Of a DNA stretch of 64,000 bases, positions 51,429 to 62,914 are shown one piece after another. The stretch covers positions 259,766,958-259,830,957 of the forward strand of contig NC_080540.1 of NCBI RefSeq assembly GCF_028640845.1, read 5' to 3'. The DNA is from Ahaetulla prasina (taxonomy: Eukaryota; Chordata; Lepidosauria; Squamata; Colubridae). The notes beneath the pieces are model-generated. The model saw only the letters and a program-made list of their open reading frames with translations, did not search any database and was not told the DNA's origin. A program made the translations under genes and the position numbers. Position 1 is the stretch's first letter. Each line of letters starts with the position of its first letter.

Positions 51429-53884
51429 ATATACATATACACACAACTCATACGCACATGCACAATAACACAAATACACACTAAACACTTCTGTATATAT
51501 GGCTTGATAAAACAAACATAAATCTTGGCCAGAATTTCATTTGTATTACAAATGCCTAATCTTTATCTTCTCTTTTACATGAACAACACAAGTTTGTATA
51601 CATAAAGCTTCAAGTGATACAAATTTTATGTTTGTATTAAACTGTGGTAACTCTCACGCAGTTTCAGTCACCCTGGTTTAGGCGTTTGCTTCCCTCTTAT
51701 GGTCTGCTTAAACATAAAACAAATCACCTTTAAAAAGGAATAAAATGTAAAATCTATAGAAATCCTGTTCTATAACAGGAACAATTTAACGTGTGGCTTT
51801 TAAAACTCAATATTTCTTTTTTATAGTAATGCTTAGTCTCCACTTTTGCCATTTCCTTTCTTTATTTAACTGAAATAATGTAGGCCTTCTGTTTTGCTAG
51901 CCTTTCCCCCCACAAATTATGGTCCTGATAGCATTTTCAGCAATGTATTTTGGGGAGTGGGGTGGTGATTATCTATGCACCAAGCTGACTGTGTCTCCGC
52001 ATTGCACAGTGATGTGGAGTGCTGAGTCACTGTTTCCAGTATGCTGAGTCATGACATGTGCACTACTTCATTTCAGATACTCTGGATTGCTGCTGCTTCT
52101 CTTTTTTTTAACCAAGAAGTCAGTTAAAACTTCATGGTAGTTTCTGTTCCCAACACTAACTGCAGTTTCTTAAATTAGAGTACATTTGGTAGAAATAGTT
52201 CTACATTTGGTTTAGATTGCAAGCTTTCTTAATTCTTGCTCAAATGTTTCATTTAGAAAACAAGAATGACTAAAAACGGTCTCATCTTGTACAATTTCTT
52301 TTTCATTCGTTGTATCAATCAACTACACTAGATTGTTATCAGTCAAATGCACCTGATTAATTACAAAGCATTTTCCCAAGTCTGATAGACATTTTCCCTT
52401 ATGTTTTCAGCCAAATGTTAACTGGTTGTCAACAGAATCAGCATGAGAAACTTTAGTGTTCAGCATTCTTACAAGTTCAGTGATTCACCTTGGTTTCACA
52501 TCCCTCTAGATTGAAAACGGGATCTTAATCAATGTGGTAACAGGACCTTGTGTCACCAGGAGTAAAAAGGCAGGAGTAAAGTGGCCATCTTCCCTATGTT
52601 TGTGATTTGTAGATTAGCATGCTATGCAAAGCACACACACACACACACACCACACGGGGTTAATTTGGTTGGAGCTCCAAATAAAGTATAGAATAAACTA
52701 CTGTTTTATATCAAGGTCTGCTACTTAGCCATTTGAGTAATTGATCAGATCAGTGGACAAGCGTGTCATGGGTGGCAGGAGTGGAATAAAATAATCAAAA
52801 GGGTAGCTATGACTATGTAATGGAAACCTCACCCCTATCCTGCATTCATACATGGCACATATAAAAAAGGAATGGATCTTAAGATTTAATTATTGTGACC
52901 ACCATTTTGATTCATTGCCCCTACCAACCCACCTGTCCACCTCCCTTTCAGAGCAAAACTCCCTGATTTAGTTTGGAAAAATTAGTACATTCCTCAAGAC
53001 TGAAACATGACCATCCTTCTCTTTCTCTGTTCTTCTAATAGTATCACTTGAAAATCTTTGTTTTAAAAAATAATAGGGTTGGTTGATGCTTACATTAACA
53101 TGGGAAAGTAGACTGCCTTTGGAAGCCTTTTTGCATCTGTACTATGAAGTAATGTCATCACAAATGTAAACCAGTAGAATTCACAAAAACACATCTTGCT
53201 GTTTAAGTAAAATGTTCAGGGATTTCAGCAGCCCAGTGTTAAAGACAAAGGTCCTATAAGCAGAATGATGAGGTATGCTATTTTATCCTCTTTCTAAGGA
53301 AGCTAAATGTCTTGAGCTGGACCTGAACATTAGTTATACAGATAATTTAGCAAGCCTGCACAATTATCTTTCTTGAACAGATGGAAATAACCAAATTAAT
53401 GAACTAGACTTGGGTCTTTCAGATTCTGAAGGAGGAAGTCTGAGAGAGGGGAAGAAAACATTTTTCAGGGAAAAAAATAGTATAGGGAATTCTTCTGGCT
53501 TAGAAAAGAGCAGTATAAAAAGATATTCTTGCCAAATTAACACAACTGTTCCTGAGAGTATAATGGCTGTCAGCATTATAGGTGCTCTAAATGTAGTAAG
53601 AATCTTGCATTCAAATACCATGTAGGATCCAACACTCGGAGAAGGGTGATGGTTTATCTTACTGGTCTCTGAGGATGAAGACTGAAAATCAAAGGAGGGA
53701 ATTGTGACTTTTTAGATGTTGCTGAATTGAAACAGCATTCTGCAACAAGGGCCCATCCTGGCTGGGTCTGCTGGGAGTTCTACTTCAGCAATATCTAAAG
53801 AGCTGCAGGTTTCCATCCCTGAAGTCAGGCTATAGATTACGCCACCCAGATAATTGGAGACGACTTTAATCTATCTTGTAGCTA
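51429..53884. other. Intergenic, repeat-poor
   Basis: About 2.5 kb with only a (CA)n run at 52631-52653 and no recognised transposon. No coding signal; the 71-residue frame at 53410 has no family match that I recognise. Confidence 0.4.
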
Positions 53885-53888
53885 GATA

Positions 53889-54140
53889 GATTATATCCCG
53901 CCCTTCTCCGAAGACTCAGGGCAGCTTACATTGTGTAAGGCAATAGTCTCATTCTATTTGTATATTTATATACAAAGTCAATTTATTGCCCCCCCCAACA
54001 ATCTGGGTCCTCATTTTACCTACCTTATAAAGGATGGAAGGCTGAGTCAACCTTGGGCCTGGTGGGACTTGAACCTGCAGTAATTGCAGGCAGCTGTGTT
54101 TAATAACAGGCTTCTTACAGCCTGAGCCACACCGCGGCTT
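53889..54140 (-). mobile_element. tRNA-derived SINE with L2-type 3' end
   Basis: On the minus strand: a tRNA-like head (GCCGCGGTGTGGCTCAGGCT), then CAGGTTCAAGTCCCACC, which is a B box, a CORE/MIR-like middle (CTTCCATCCTTTATAAGGTA, AAATGAGGACCCAGATTGTT), and a 3' end CTGAGTCTTCGGAGAAGGGC shared with L2 LINEs. This is the same partnership as MIR and L2 in mammals. Its 3' end is repeated at 34744-34860. Confidence 0.83.
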
Positions 54141-54377
54141 TGTATGATAAGACTAGAGGGAGCCAATATAATTTCTAACTTCATCCCAGATCTGAATGTA
54201 GCTCACTTGGAAGTATTTGCTGGAGCTGTAGTCAAAGTGATGATGAGGAAGGCCCAGCATATGTTCTTCTGCAACAGCATCCACAATGGAGGGAAGGAAT
54301 AAAAACACCGGGATGATAATCAGGCTCAGTCCCCTTTTATATGTGTATAAGTTACATGCATAAACAAAACTGTAGGA

Positions 54378-54509
54378 CAGGGCTGTCAAACTCCCGGCCC
54401 ACAGGCTGGATGTGTCACTGCTGGCCCTGCCCATGCCCGGTTTAGTGAAGGGGGAAAGTCCCAATACATCACATGATGCCACTGTGACAACATGAGATTG
54501 ACACCCCTG
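54378..54509. mobile_element. hAT-type MITE (family 2)
   Basis: 132 bp: CAGGGCTGTCAAACTCCCGG ... GAGATTGACACCCCTG. Flanking octamers CTGTAGGA (54370-54377) and CTGTAGGG (54510-54517) match at 7 of 8. Same family as 267-401 in the opposite orientation. Confidence 0.85.
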
Positions 54510-54700
54510 CTGTAGGGCTTTGACTGCCCTATTGAGACTGCCATCTTGACTTCTTTGACATTCTTTCCCCCTGGATCCCACCGTTTCCTTGGCCAAGGAA
54601 GCCCTCCTGGTTGTTTAACTTCTTTACCAGCATTCTCACTTTTTATTCTCAGCTGAACAATCTGGTCGGCAATTGATTACTCACATCACAATAGATCGGG

Positions 54701-54752
54701 CTGCCTGGGGAATTCTGGGAGTTGAATTTCTCAAGACTTAAAGTTGCCAAGG
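54701..54752. mobile_element. Half copy of family 1 hAT MITE
   Basis: CTGCCTGGGGAATTCTGGGA then AAGACTTAAAGTTGCCAAGG is one arm of family 1, without the other arm or the terminal CAGGGG. Confidence 0.65.
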
Positions 54753-55765
54753 TCCTTGCACAACCATAGACTCTACATTGTGAAAGACAAAAGAACCACA
54801 GAAAATTCCTTTGCTGACCTTCACATTCTATGTAGAAATACCACTTGGAAAAGAAATGGAATTATTCCTGTCATCTGTGGCAGATTTATTTTCTTCATTA
54901 AAGTATTCAATGTAAATACTTTGAAAAGGAATCAGTTCTACAACAGGAGATATTATTCCTGGGAATACAGGTGCAGGTATCCCTCAGCTTAATGTGTAAA
55001 AATAAAAACTGTTATACAATATGTGGTATGCAAGTTCATTCTGGCCGAGATAGAATTTTGAGCATCAAGTACACAAGTGGGAATGTTAGAGAGCCTGGTA
55101 AGCACGATATCATATTGTACATAGTCAGTGGGGCCAAGCTAGTCTTCTTTCATTTATCACAGCCTCCAAATGGGAAACCTTCTCAGAGGAGATTCAGTAA
55201 GTCCTCCAAAATTGCAGGTTTCTGGTCTCTTCATTGGCTGGGTGATATGTAAGCATACTGGTGTCTGTTGTGTGGCATCATGCATGTGGCATCATGAGGC
55301 TCATAGTTTGCCAAAACAAAATTGCTGCTCAATATGAATATGCCTAAAAGGGCAGTATAATATACTCTGTGTTTAGTATATAAGCATGAAGATTGCATTC
55401 TATAATTGTACAGGAGGTACTAGAAAAACCACATGCTTTTTGGTGGCACTGAAACATCATTTCTGAGTTCTGGTTCCTCATATGTATGTTCATATTTTTA
55501 GTCCATTTTTTCCTCTCTAAAACATGCAAATGTGTCCATTCATCCTCTATTGATATACATTTGCTGTCCTTCTATTGTTATTTATATCTTATCCATTCCT
55601 GACCATAGACATTTTGAAGCAGTAGATGTTTTCTCCATCAGTCATCCCCTTATAAGATGCCAACTCAATTTTACAATCCTAGTTTCCCAGTAAATCCAGT
55701 CCTAATCCTGGTTAGCTTGATTTTCACCGCTAATGTAAATAGTGTGCATTTTCTCCTAGTACTAT
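54753..55765. other. Intergenic, unassigned
   Basis: No repeat or coding signal recognised. The open frames at 54744 and 54971 have no visible domain. Confidence 0.35.
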
Positions 55766-56790
55766 TTTATTTTTTTATTTGTTTGTCAAACATGTACAAG
55801 ATAACAAGTATAGATATGAGCATAAACACTAACAAAGGAAGTAAATACAAATAAATGGGGACAGTAAGACAGGGACGGTAGGCACGCTGCTGCACTTATG
55901 CACGCCCCCTTTATGGATCTCTTAAGAAGGGAGTGAAGTGCACAGTAAACAGTTTGAAGTTGAAACTGTGAGGCTGTAACGACAGTCGGGTAGAGCATTC
56001 CAGGCGTTGATCACTCTGTTGCTGAAATCATATTTCCTGCAATCGAGTTTGAAGCGGTTTACCTTGAGTTTGTATCAGTTGTTTGCCCGTGTACTATTGT
56101 GGTTAAAACTGAAGAAGTCGTTGACAGGCAAGATGTTCTAGCAGACAATTTTGTGTACTATGCTTAAATTGGACCACAGGTGGCACAATTCCAGATTGTC
56201 CACGCCCAAAATTTTAAGCCTGGTGGCATAGGGAATTCTATTGTGAGTAGAGAAGTGGAGTACTCTTCTCATGAAATACCTCTGAACCCGCTCAATCATG
56301 TTAATGTCCGAAATACAGTGTGGGTTCCAGGCAGACAAGCTGTATTCAAGAATTGGTCTGGCAAGGTTTTGTAGGCCTTAGTTAGCAATAAAATATTACC
56401 GGAGAAGAAACTTTGCAAAATTACATTTTTGCAATGCTGTTAAAGTGAGCTCTGGAGCTTAGATCATTTGAGATGAGTACTCCTAAGTCCTTGACAGAGT
56501 GAGGATCATCTATGAGATCATTTCTGCCCAACTTGTATTTAGTGTTCTGATTTTTATTGCCAATGTGTAGGACAGAACGTTTATTAGTTGAAATTTGGAG
56601 TTGTCAATTGCGCGACCATTCTGACACATAGTCAAGGTCGCTTTGTAGGGCAGCAGCATTGTCAGTGCTGTTAAATAATTTTACGTCATCAGCGAAAAGG
56701 ACACAACTGCTTATAATATGATCGCATAGGTTGTTGATGTAAAGCAGTACTATACTGAAGGTTAAAGGATCACTGTTCTGAATCACATTG
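55766..56790 (-). mobile_element. LINE fragment, jockey/CR1 group, FADDVKLF reverse transcriptase
   Basis: Minus strand. 56786-56604 reads ...IVLLYINNLCDHIISSCVLF then FADDVKLFNS and LQSDLDYVSEW, a reverse transcriptase catalytic block. 56338-56138 reads ISDINMIERVQRYFMRRVL, the C-terminal region. The 3' end at the left includes GACAGGGACGGTAGGCACGC, also present at 60150. Frames are broken. It is neither the L2 nor the AATAG-tailed family. Clade uncertain. Confidence 0.78.
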
Positions 56791-58111
56791 TACTTGGAAC
56801 ACAGAAAAAACTTATAAACAAAAGCTAAACCTGTCCAAAAGAATTGTCATAAAAATAGACAATTGGGAATGGGGGGAAAGTTTTAAAAGGGGAAAGTAAT
56901 ATCAGGAGGAAAGGGTAAAATGTCATGCACTGCCTGAGAGAGCAGTTGACACACAAATGGCCTATAATTTTATGTTGCAACCTTTTATATTGGCTTATAA
57001 TTTGTAATTTATATTTTATTATTTATTGTCATTAATTATTATATAGTTCATTTTGATATTGTTAAACTTCTGAATTGTTGCAAGATAGTCAAATATGCGA
57101 ACAATGCAATACATTATTCAAATTTGACATACATTGAATGGATTCATATGCATAAGCAAACCTATAAGAAATTAATAAACATTTCTAGAAAAGTGGGTCC
57201 CTAAATCACAAGTTGCACAATCTTTATTTACAAAAGGTTGTAACAAGAGGCAGAGTGAGGACAGCGTGCACTATAACATGGCCGCCTCTTTGATTTTATA
57301 TGGCATGTGCAGGTTGAAAATGTTTTATATAAATCTGATAAAAACACTAGCCCTTTAGTGAAGGCTGAGAATTTTAAAAAAAGTTTTATCTCCCAACTGT
57401 GAATACACAGGAATTTAAGACATCATAAATAACTGTAGTTGCAATAGCTGGTCTACTTGGTTATTAGAAGAATTGCAGTTAATAAATTCCCGCTTCTGTT
57501 TTTATTTTCCAGTTTCAATAAATGGAAGTGACAGGCTTGGAAAAGACGATTGCCCAGCTGTTCCAGCCATAACATTCCTATGCTTTACCATCAGTTCCCA
57601 CTACATTCCAGGCTTTGAAGCAGAAACTGTTCTTCGATGCTGGTTGGAGATATGCTATAAACCATGGCTGAAGAATTTCCAGTCATTGTATGCCATTTTA
57701 TTAGCTCAACTCAAAATACCCTTTTCATAAAAAATTATTCACAGATGTTTACAAATGGCTGGCAAAGAAAACTATAGGTTTTCCAGGTGTCAGCTAGCAC
57801 ACATTTTACTCCTTGTTGAGATTAGGCAGGCATTTATGGTATAATTGGGGGAAGAAGCTCATAACCCTCAGGATGTGCTAGGATACCATCCCCCCACCAC
57901 TGCATTGAATTCTGCTGGTTGGGAGGATGGGAGTTATGATTCCCACATCTGGAAAACCTAGAATAGAAAAGGCTGGGAGTGTAACATTGTACTTTAGTCA
58001 TGAAATTCACTGGTTGACACTTGCCCAATTCTTCTCAAACTAATATGTCTTTGAGCATGTGCTGTGGTATTAGTAGGGCTGAGTAACTATGTACGGCAAT
58101 CCAAGCTCCTG
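56791..58111. other. Intergenic, unassigned
   Basis: AT-rich. The 85-residue frame at 57473-57730 shows no family I recognise. No feature called. Confidence 0.35.
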
Positions 58112-58457
58112 GGAGGAAGGACAGAAAATAATAATAATAGTCACCAGATATCAAGATTTGAGAATCGAATTGCAGAGACTCTGGCATAAACCAGTGATTC
58201 CAGTGGTACTCGGCACACTGGGAGCTGTTCCTAAAGACCTAGGCAAGCACTTAAAAGCAATTGGCGCTGACAACATCACCATTGGTCAGCTGCAGAAAGC
58301 CACCTTACTGGGATCTGCTCACATAATTCGCTGATACATCATGCAGTCCTAAACGCTTGGGAAGTGTTCAACTAGTGATCTGTGATATGAAATCCAGCAT
58401 AGTTATCTCGTTTGCTATGTATACTGTCATTTTGTGTAAATAATAATAATAATAATT
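58112..58457 (+). mobile_element. R4/Dong-like LINE 3' end
   Basis: The frame up to 58334 reads VTRYQDLRIELQRLWHKPVI then VVLGTLGAVPKDLGKHLKAI and TIGQLQKATLLGSAHIIR. This resembles the conserved C-terminal block of R2/R4-type retrotransposons (pattern V-G-LG-, then QK-ALLG-A-ILR). A 3' UTR and an (AAT)n tail at 58440-58457 follow. 5' truncated. Clade assignment is from memory of the family. Confidence 0.7.
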
Positions 58458-60031
58458 CAAATTTAGCATGACCTGAAGAATCTAAACTCTTTTTAGCTAA
58501 GTTCAAGAACAGAAGCCTTCTAATGCCACTATCTCTATCTAAAACAAGTGACAGCTAGTACATGACAGTATTACTAGTTTGATAGTATCAATGTCAACAG
58601 CTTACGAAATCAAGCTAGATATACCGGTATGTAAAGTGTATCAATGTTTCCAATATTTCAGGTGTTTTCCTTTGATTTATTCTGTCAAATAAGTATATAA
58701 AACGGCATGACATATTATGAATGTGATACATGCATTAGGATTAATATTCAAGTATTTGTAATATACGTCATATGTATGATAATAAAACAAGTCAGCCTGT
58801 TCTATAGCTGGGCAAAAATAATTTGTATGAATTATAGAAAAATCAATTTGCAAGACAAGCTATTCATTGTAATATAATCTTTCCTTGGATGGTCTTCAAA
58901 TAGTACAAATAATACACAGATCAAAGTTTTGATTTCTTATTTTCTATATTTGTCAAACTGATCCTGGCAAAATGGATTTGCGGTTGCTTTTCTAAATATA
59001 AGCATTTAAAATTATTTGCATTTATACCTAAGCCTCCCTTAATGGTTTTGGAGAGAACTACTGTATCTACAGGGCATTTGAGATGAAGGGACTAGGGGAA
59101 GGGAGACCCAAGGATAATTATTTAGTGTATGTCATCTACAGAGGTCATGCAATCACTGATATACAAATGTAAATGTAATGTAATGTAAATAAAGCTTCAG
59201 AAAGGATGTGTGTGTACACACACACACATACACATATGGCAAAAATTGTTCCTTTTCATTAAAAAAAACATTTCCACAATCTCCATATTGGAACCAAATG
59301 CCTAAAAATTGCAATATGGTTTTGATTATGAAAAATGTTGTTTATAAAAAAACTTTTCTGAAAATAGCTTCTCTGTTCTTATTCTAATCTCAAAAACAGT
59401 TTATTGATAGATTTAGAAACACATGTAAAGCTCCCCTGAATCAGGCTTTTAGGAATATGCAACCATTTAGGCTTTTTTGACAACAGCATAGGAACAGTTT
59501 GTCATTGCCTTTTTTCTAGCATGTTGTTTTAATTTCCTGGGCTCATTTACAGTTCTGTGATTTCTTGGTAGCTTCCCATCACAAACCAGTTCTGACCCTA
59601 TTTGGATTTATTTCATAACCAGCACAGTCCCTTGTTATTACAAGGCACTAAATGCCAAAATATATTACGCTTCCATGCTTCTTCATTAACAGTTATTATG
59701 TTAAGTGAACGTCATTCTCAATAAAATCCCTAATCTTGCCACTAAGAAAAAAAAATCCCATACATTTCAGAAATAAACCACCCAAACTTCATTTGAATGT
59801 ACTCTTACCAGATCTGAGAGAGGCAGGGAGTGGAAGGTCTTCTCCAACTTATGTGGCATCTCTTACATCCTTCCTAACCTGAACTACCCCTCATACACCA
59901 TTCCTAATCTGCACAGCATTTTACTCCCTTACACGCAGAAGCACCCTTCCTAATCTGCACAATCTTCCCAACTCACACAACTGTCACATATCCCCATGAC
60001 CCACCTGTGCTCCCTTCCCAACATGTGACAT
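58458..60031. other. Intergenic, unassigned
   Basis: AT-rich with small CA/GT runs (59205-59230). No repeat family or coding signal recognised. Confidence 0.4.
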
Positions 60032-60187
60032 TTTATTTATTTATTTATTTATTTATTTATTTGTCAAGTATGTATTAGATAACATATACAAGTATAAGCA
60101 TGAATTGAATACATAAAATGAATACAATTAAAGGGAACATTAGGACAGGGACGGTAGGCACACTGGTGCTCTTATGCACGCCCCTTA
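60032..60187 (-). mobile_element. 3' end of the FADDVKLF LINE family
   Basis: Starts with a (TTTA)n tail (60032-60062), then TTGTCAAGTATGTATTAGATAAC, GGACAGGGACGGTAGGCACAC and TGCTCTTATGCACGCCCCTT, matching 55775-55910. Minus-strand copy, about 155 bp. Confidence 0.8.
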
Positions 60188-61505
60188 CATTTCTTGATCA
60201 GACCCACACATTGTTCCCAAATGTACAGCATCTCTTGTTCATCCCTGCATACTCTTCCAGAACCCCCCCCCCACACACACACACACAAAACTCCTGAGAG
60301 GGAGATTTCCAATGCTCACTTCTGGCTTCCCTGAAAGAAATTTAATGGGGAAGCCAACAGGAAGTTGCTCTCACTCCTAGTGATTTCTTCCAGCCCATGG
60401 TCCTTCTGTTTCTTTGCTTAGGTAAGAGCATTTTTCTGAAATGATGATCCAATGGGAGGATCTCTTTAGAGGTAACTTCTAAAATGAAATAAGCATATGG
60501 AGTAAGCAAGAAACACTGCACATTCTTTGACCTTGTTAAAACATAATCTAAACATTAATACTAGGTTCAGTTATCACTCTTAACTAAAACATGATTATAC
60601 TTACTGTGATTATGCAAAATTATAGCTTGTTTAAGAAAACAAATCATAATTCATCATGATATGTGGACCGATCCAGACTATCCTAACAATATATCCAAAG
60701 AAAAAAGATAAAGTGTTAGAAAGCTGCAAAAAGCTAAAGCTAAAGCTAAAGTACATGGTTCTTCTACTGTAATGGACCACTACATATAACTGCAATTTTA
60801 AAATGTTTCTTAACTAGTCTTCCCAGACGTTATTGTCTCCTCTTATTGCTGGCCAGAAATTATTAGGCTTGTGATTCACTGGACAACAGAAAGGCTGATT
60901 TAAGCTATGCCCAAAAGATCTTTAGTACCATCACACACAACTATAGAATTTAATTGAATTAATATACTAAATTTTTGCTTGAAGTAGAAAAAAAAATAAA
61001 GCCATCCAAAATATAGAGTTATCCTGTGTCAAGGAAGCCCCATTCCTGTATGTTAAATTTAAAGTGCAGGTTTTAGGCTGAAGTTTACTAGCGACATTTG
61101 TTTTCTTCATTATCTAATTTCATATTTGTCTGCTGGAAGCTTGGATCTGAAAGTGTCCTAAAACTTTTAAAATACAAGGGCAGTCCTCTTGTTTTGATCA
61201 TCTGTAGTTAAATCTTAAAAATCAATACTTCATTCATGAATACCTGCAGTTTGTTGGATAGAAAAAAATCAATAACATTAAGAGTATCTTGCTTTATAGA
61301 GAGATTATTAGGAACTACTGTCTGCTTTATTGTTATGGCTCATCTTCATGTAGTATTTCACCTTTAAATAGATCTTCCATGACACAATACTGACCAAATA
61401 AAATAGGAAATAAACATTTCTGCATGATATTCCTTGCAGAAAGCTATATAATTCTGCTGGCCCAAAATGTTGTGTTTAGGCATCACAATAAACAAGGGTG
61501 TTAAG
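60188..61505. other. Intergenic, unassigned
   Basis: Contains C-run/CA-rich (60266-60287) and an AGCTAAAGCTAAAGCTAAAG run (60731-60752). Nothing else recognised. Confidence 0.4.
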
Positions 61506-61768
61506 CAGGGGTGAAATCTACTTACCTTCCTTACCAGCTTCAAAGTTCACACTCTGCGCACACGCACACGCTTTGCTCACGTACATGTGTCACAACCATG
61601 CGCAGATCTTCTGCGCATGCGCAAAATCTGTGCATGCACAGAAGGTAAAAACAGGTAAAAACAGCCAGGCAGTGGGTGTCACCGGTGGTTCAGCAATCGC
61701 TGAACCACAGGCCACGATCGCTACCAGATCGCGAGATCCAGTCAGAACCAGGAGCATTTCAACCCTAG
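61506..61768. mobile_element. hAT-like element with CAGGGGTGAAATCTA end
   Basis: CAGGGGTGAAATCTACTTACC at the left, CAGGAGCATTTCAACCCTAG at the right, with flanking octamers GTGTTAAG and TTTTAAAG matching 6 of 8. The right end is shared with the fragment inside 40354-41105. The interior holds GCGCATGCGCAAAATC-type palindromes. Confidence 0.65.
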
Positions 61769-61870
61769 TTTTAAAGAATATGAGACATTGGGTTTCCAAG
61801 TATAGTTGATTGCTGAGGGAACTTCTAAACATTTAAATGTTTGAAGCAGAACACATAGTATCATTCTGCC

Positions 61871-62105
61871 CTATTTCCCCGAAAATAAGACCCAAGCAGA
61901 AAATAAGCCCTAGCATGATTTTTCAGGATGCTCGTAATAGAAACCCTACCCCAAAAATAAGCTCCAGTTAAGATTGTCAGCAGACAGAAGTGTTTAGTTC
62001 TGTATTTCCCCCAAAATAAGAGCTAACCAGAAAATAAGCCATAATGTGTCTTTTGGAGCAAAAATTAATATAAGACCCGGTGTTATTTTGGAGGAAACAC
62101 ACTAT
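61871..62105. mobile_element. MITE with TATTTCCCC-GAAAATAAGAC units
   Basis: TATTTCCCCGAAAATAAGAC at the left and TATAAGACCCGGTGTTATTTTGGAGG AAACAC-type inverse at the right. Several AAAATAAG(A/C)C words repeat internally (61891, 61915, 61954, 62009, 62031). A family seen in vertebrate genomes; superfamily not fixed here. Confidence 0.6.
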
Positions 62106-62507
62106 TAAATCTCTTGGTCTGCCATTTGATTCTATCTCATAGTGAAATGGCAAGAAGAGTAGAGCAATTTGGATTCACAATCCATGCTAACTTGTGGTTT
62201 GCTTAACTGTGGCTTATGTCACAGTTGCTGAGTTCCCACAATGCATTAACCGAAAGCAAACAAATCACATTATGGCTTCAATCGACAACAGGCAGCGTGA
62301 GGCCTCAGACCATGTAGCCTTGGTTAGCCTCTTAGCCTAACTGCAAGAGAGTCATAATTGGCTGCAATTGCTCAAAGACAATGGTATTGATTCTCAAAAT
62401 GTGGGGGAAAGGAACACAAGAGCTGCATAAATTAGATTTAACACATTTGAAAAAGAAGAAATACCTGCTTATTCCTTCCAAAAACAATGTTCACTTTCTG
62501 TTCCATA
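62106..62507. other. Intergenic, unassigned
   Basis: No repeat or coding signal recognised. Confidence 0.35.
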
Positions 62508-62914
62508 CAGGTAGACTTTGGGCCACAATAGTAATTGGAACTGGAATCTCCATTGCTGAGCACTGTGGTTGTAAAGAATAATATCTGTAACCACATAGCT
62601 GATTGACAGCAATCCCAGTTGCCATCGTTAAACAAGGATGGTAGTGGTTAAGCACAGACCCTACAGGTTTCCCCATTAACCTTGTTTGTGGGAAGCTGGC
62701 AGGCAACACTGGAAATCACAATCACATGACCGCAGCTCACTATGAAGTTATAACTGCGAGCCAGGTGCCAAGTGCCTGTATCACAGTCCAAGACTACAAG
62801 AATGTTGTAATGGTCAGGACTGCAAGGATCCATAGTAAGTACTATTCATTGTCATCACTGTCATAATTTTGAATAGTTATTCAACAAATGGTCATAATTT
62901 AAGGCTACCTGTAG
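62508..62914. mobile_element. Diverged copy of the 'TAGTCCTC' DNA element
   Basis: AGGTAGACTTTGGGCCACAAT at the left corresponds to the inverse of GTGGCCGTAAATCGAGAGC, and GGTCATAATTTAAGGCTACCTGTAG closes the right. Interior phrases (CAATCACATGACCGCAGC, TTATAACTGCGAGCCAGGTG) match the elements near 37640 and 38852. Confidence 0.68.

Noticed and set aside
57473..57730. 85-residue frame ending KIPFS
   Set aside because: No conserved motif; composition like translated AT-rich intergenic DNA.
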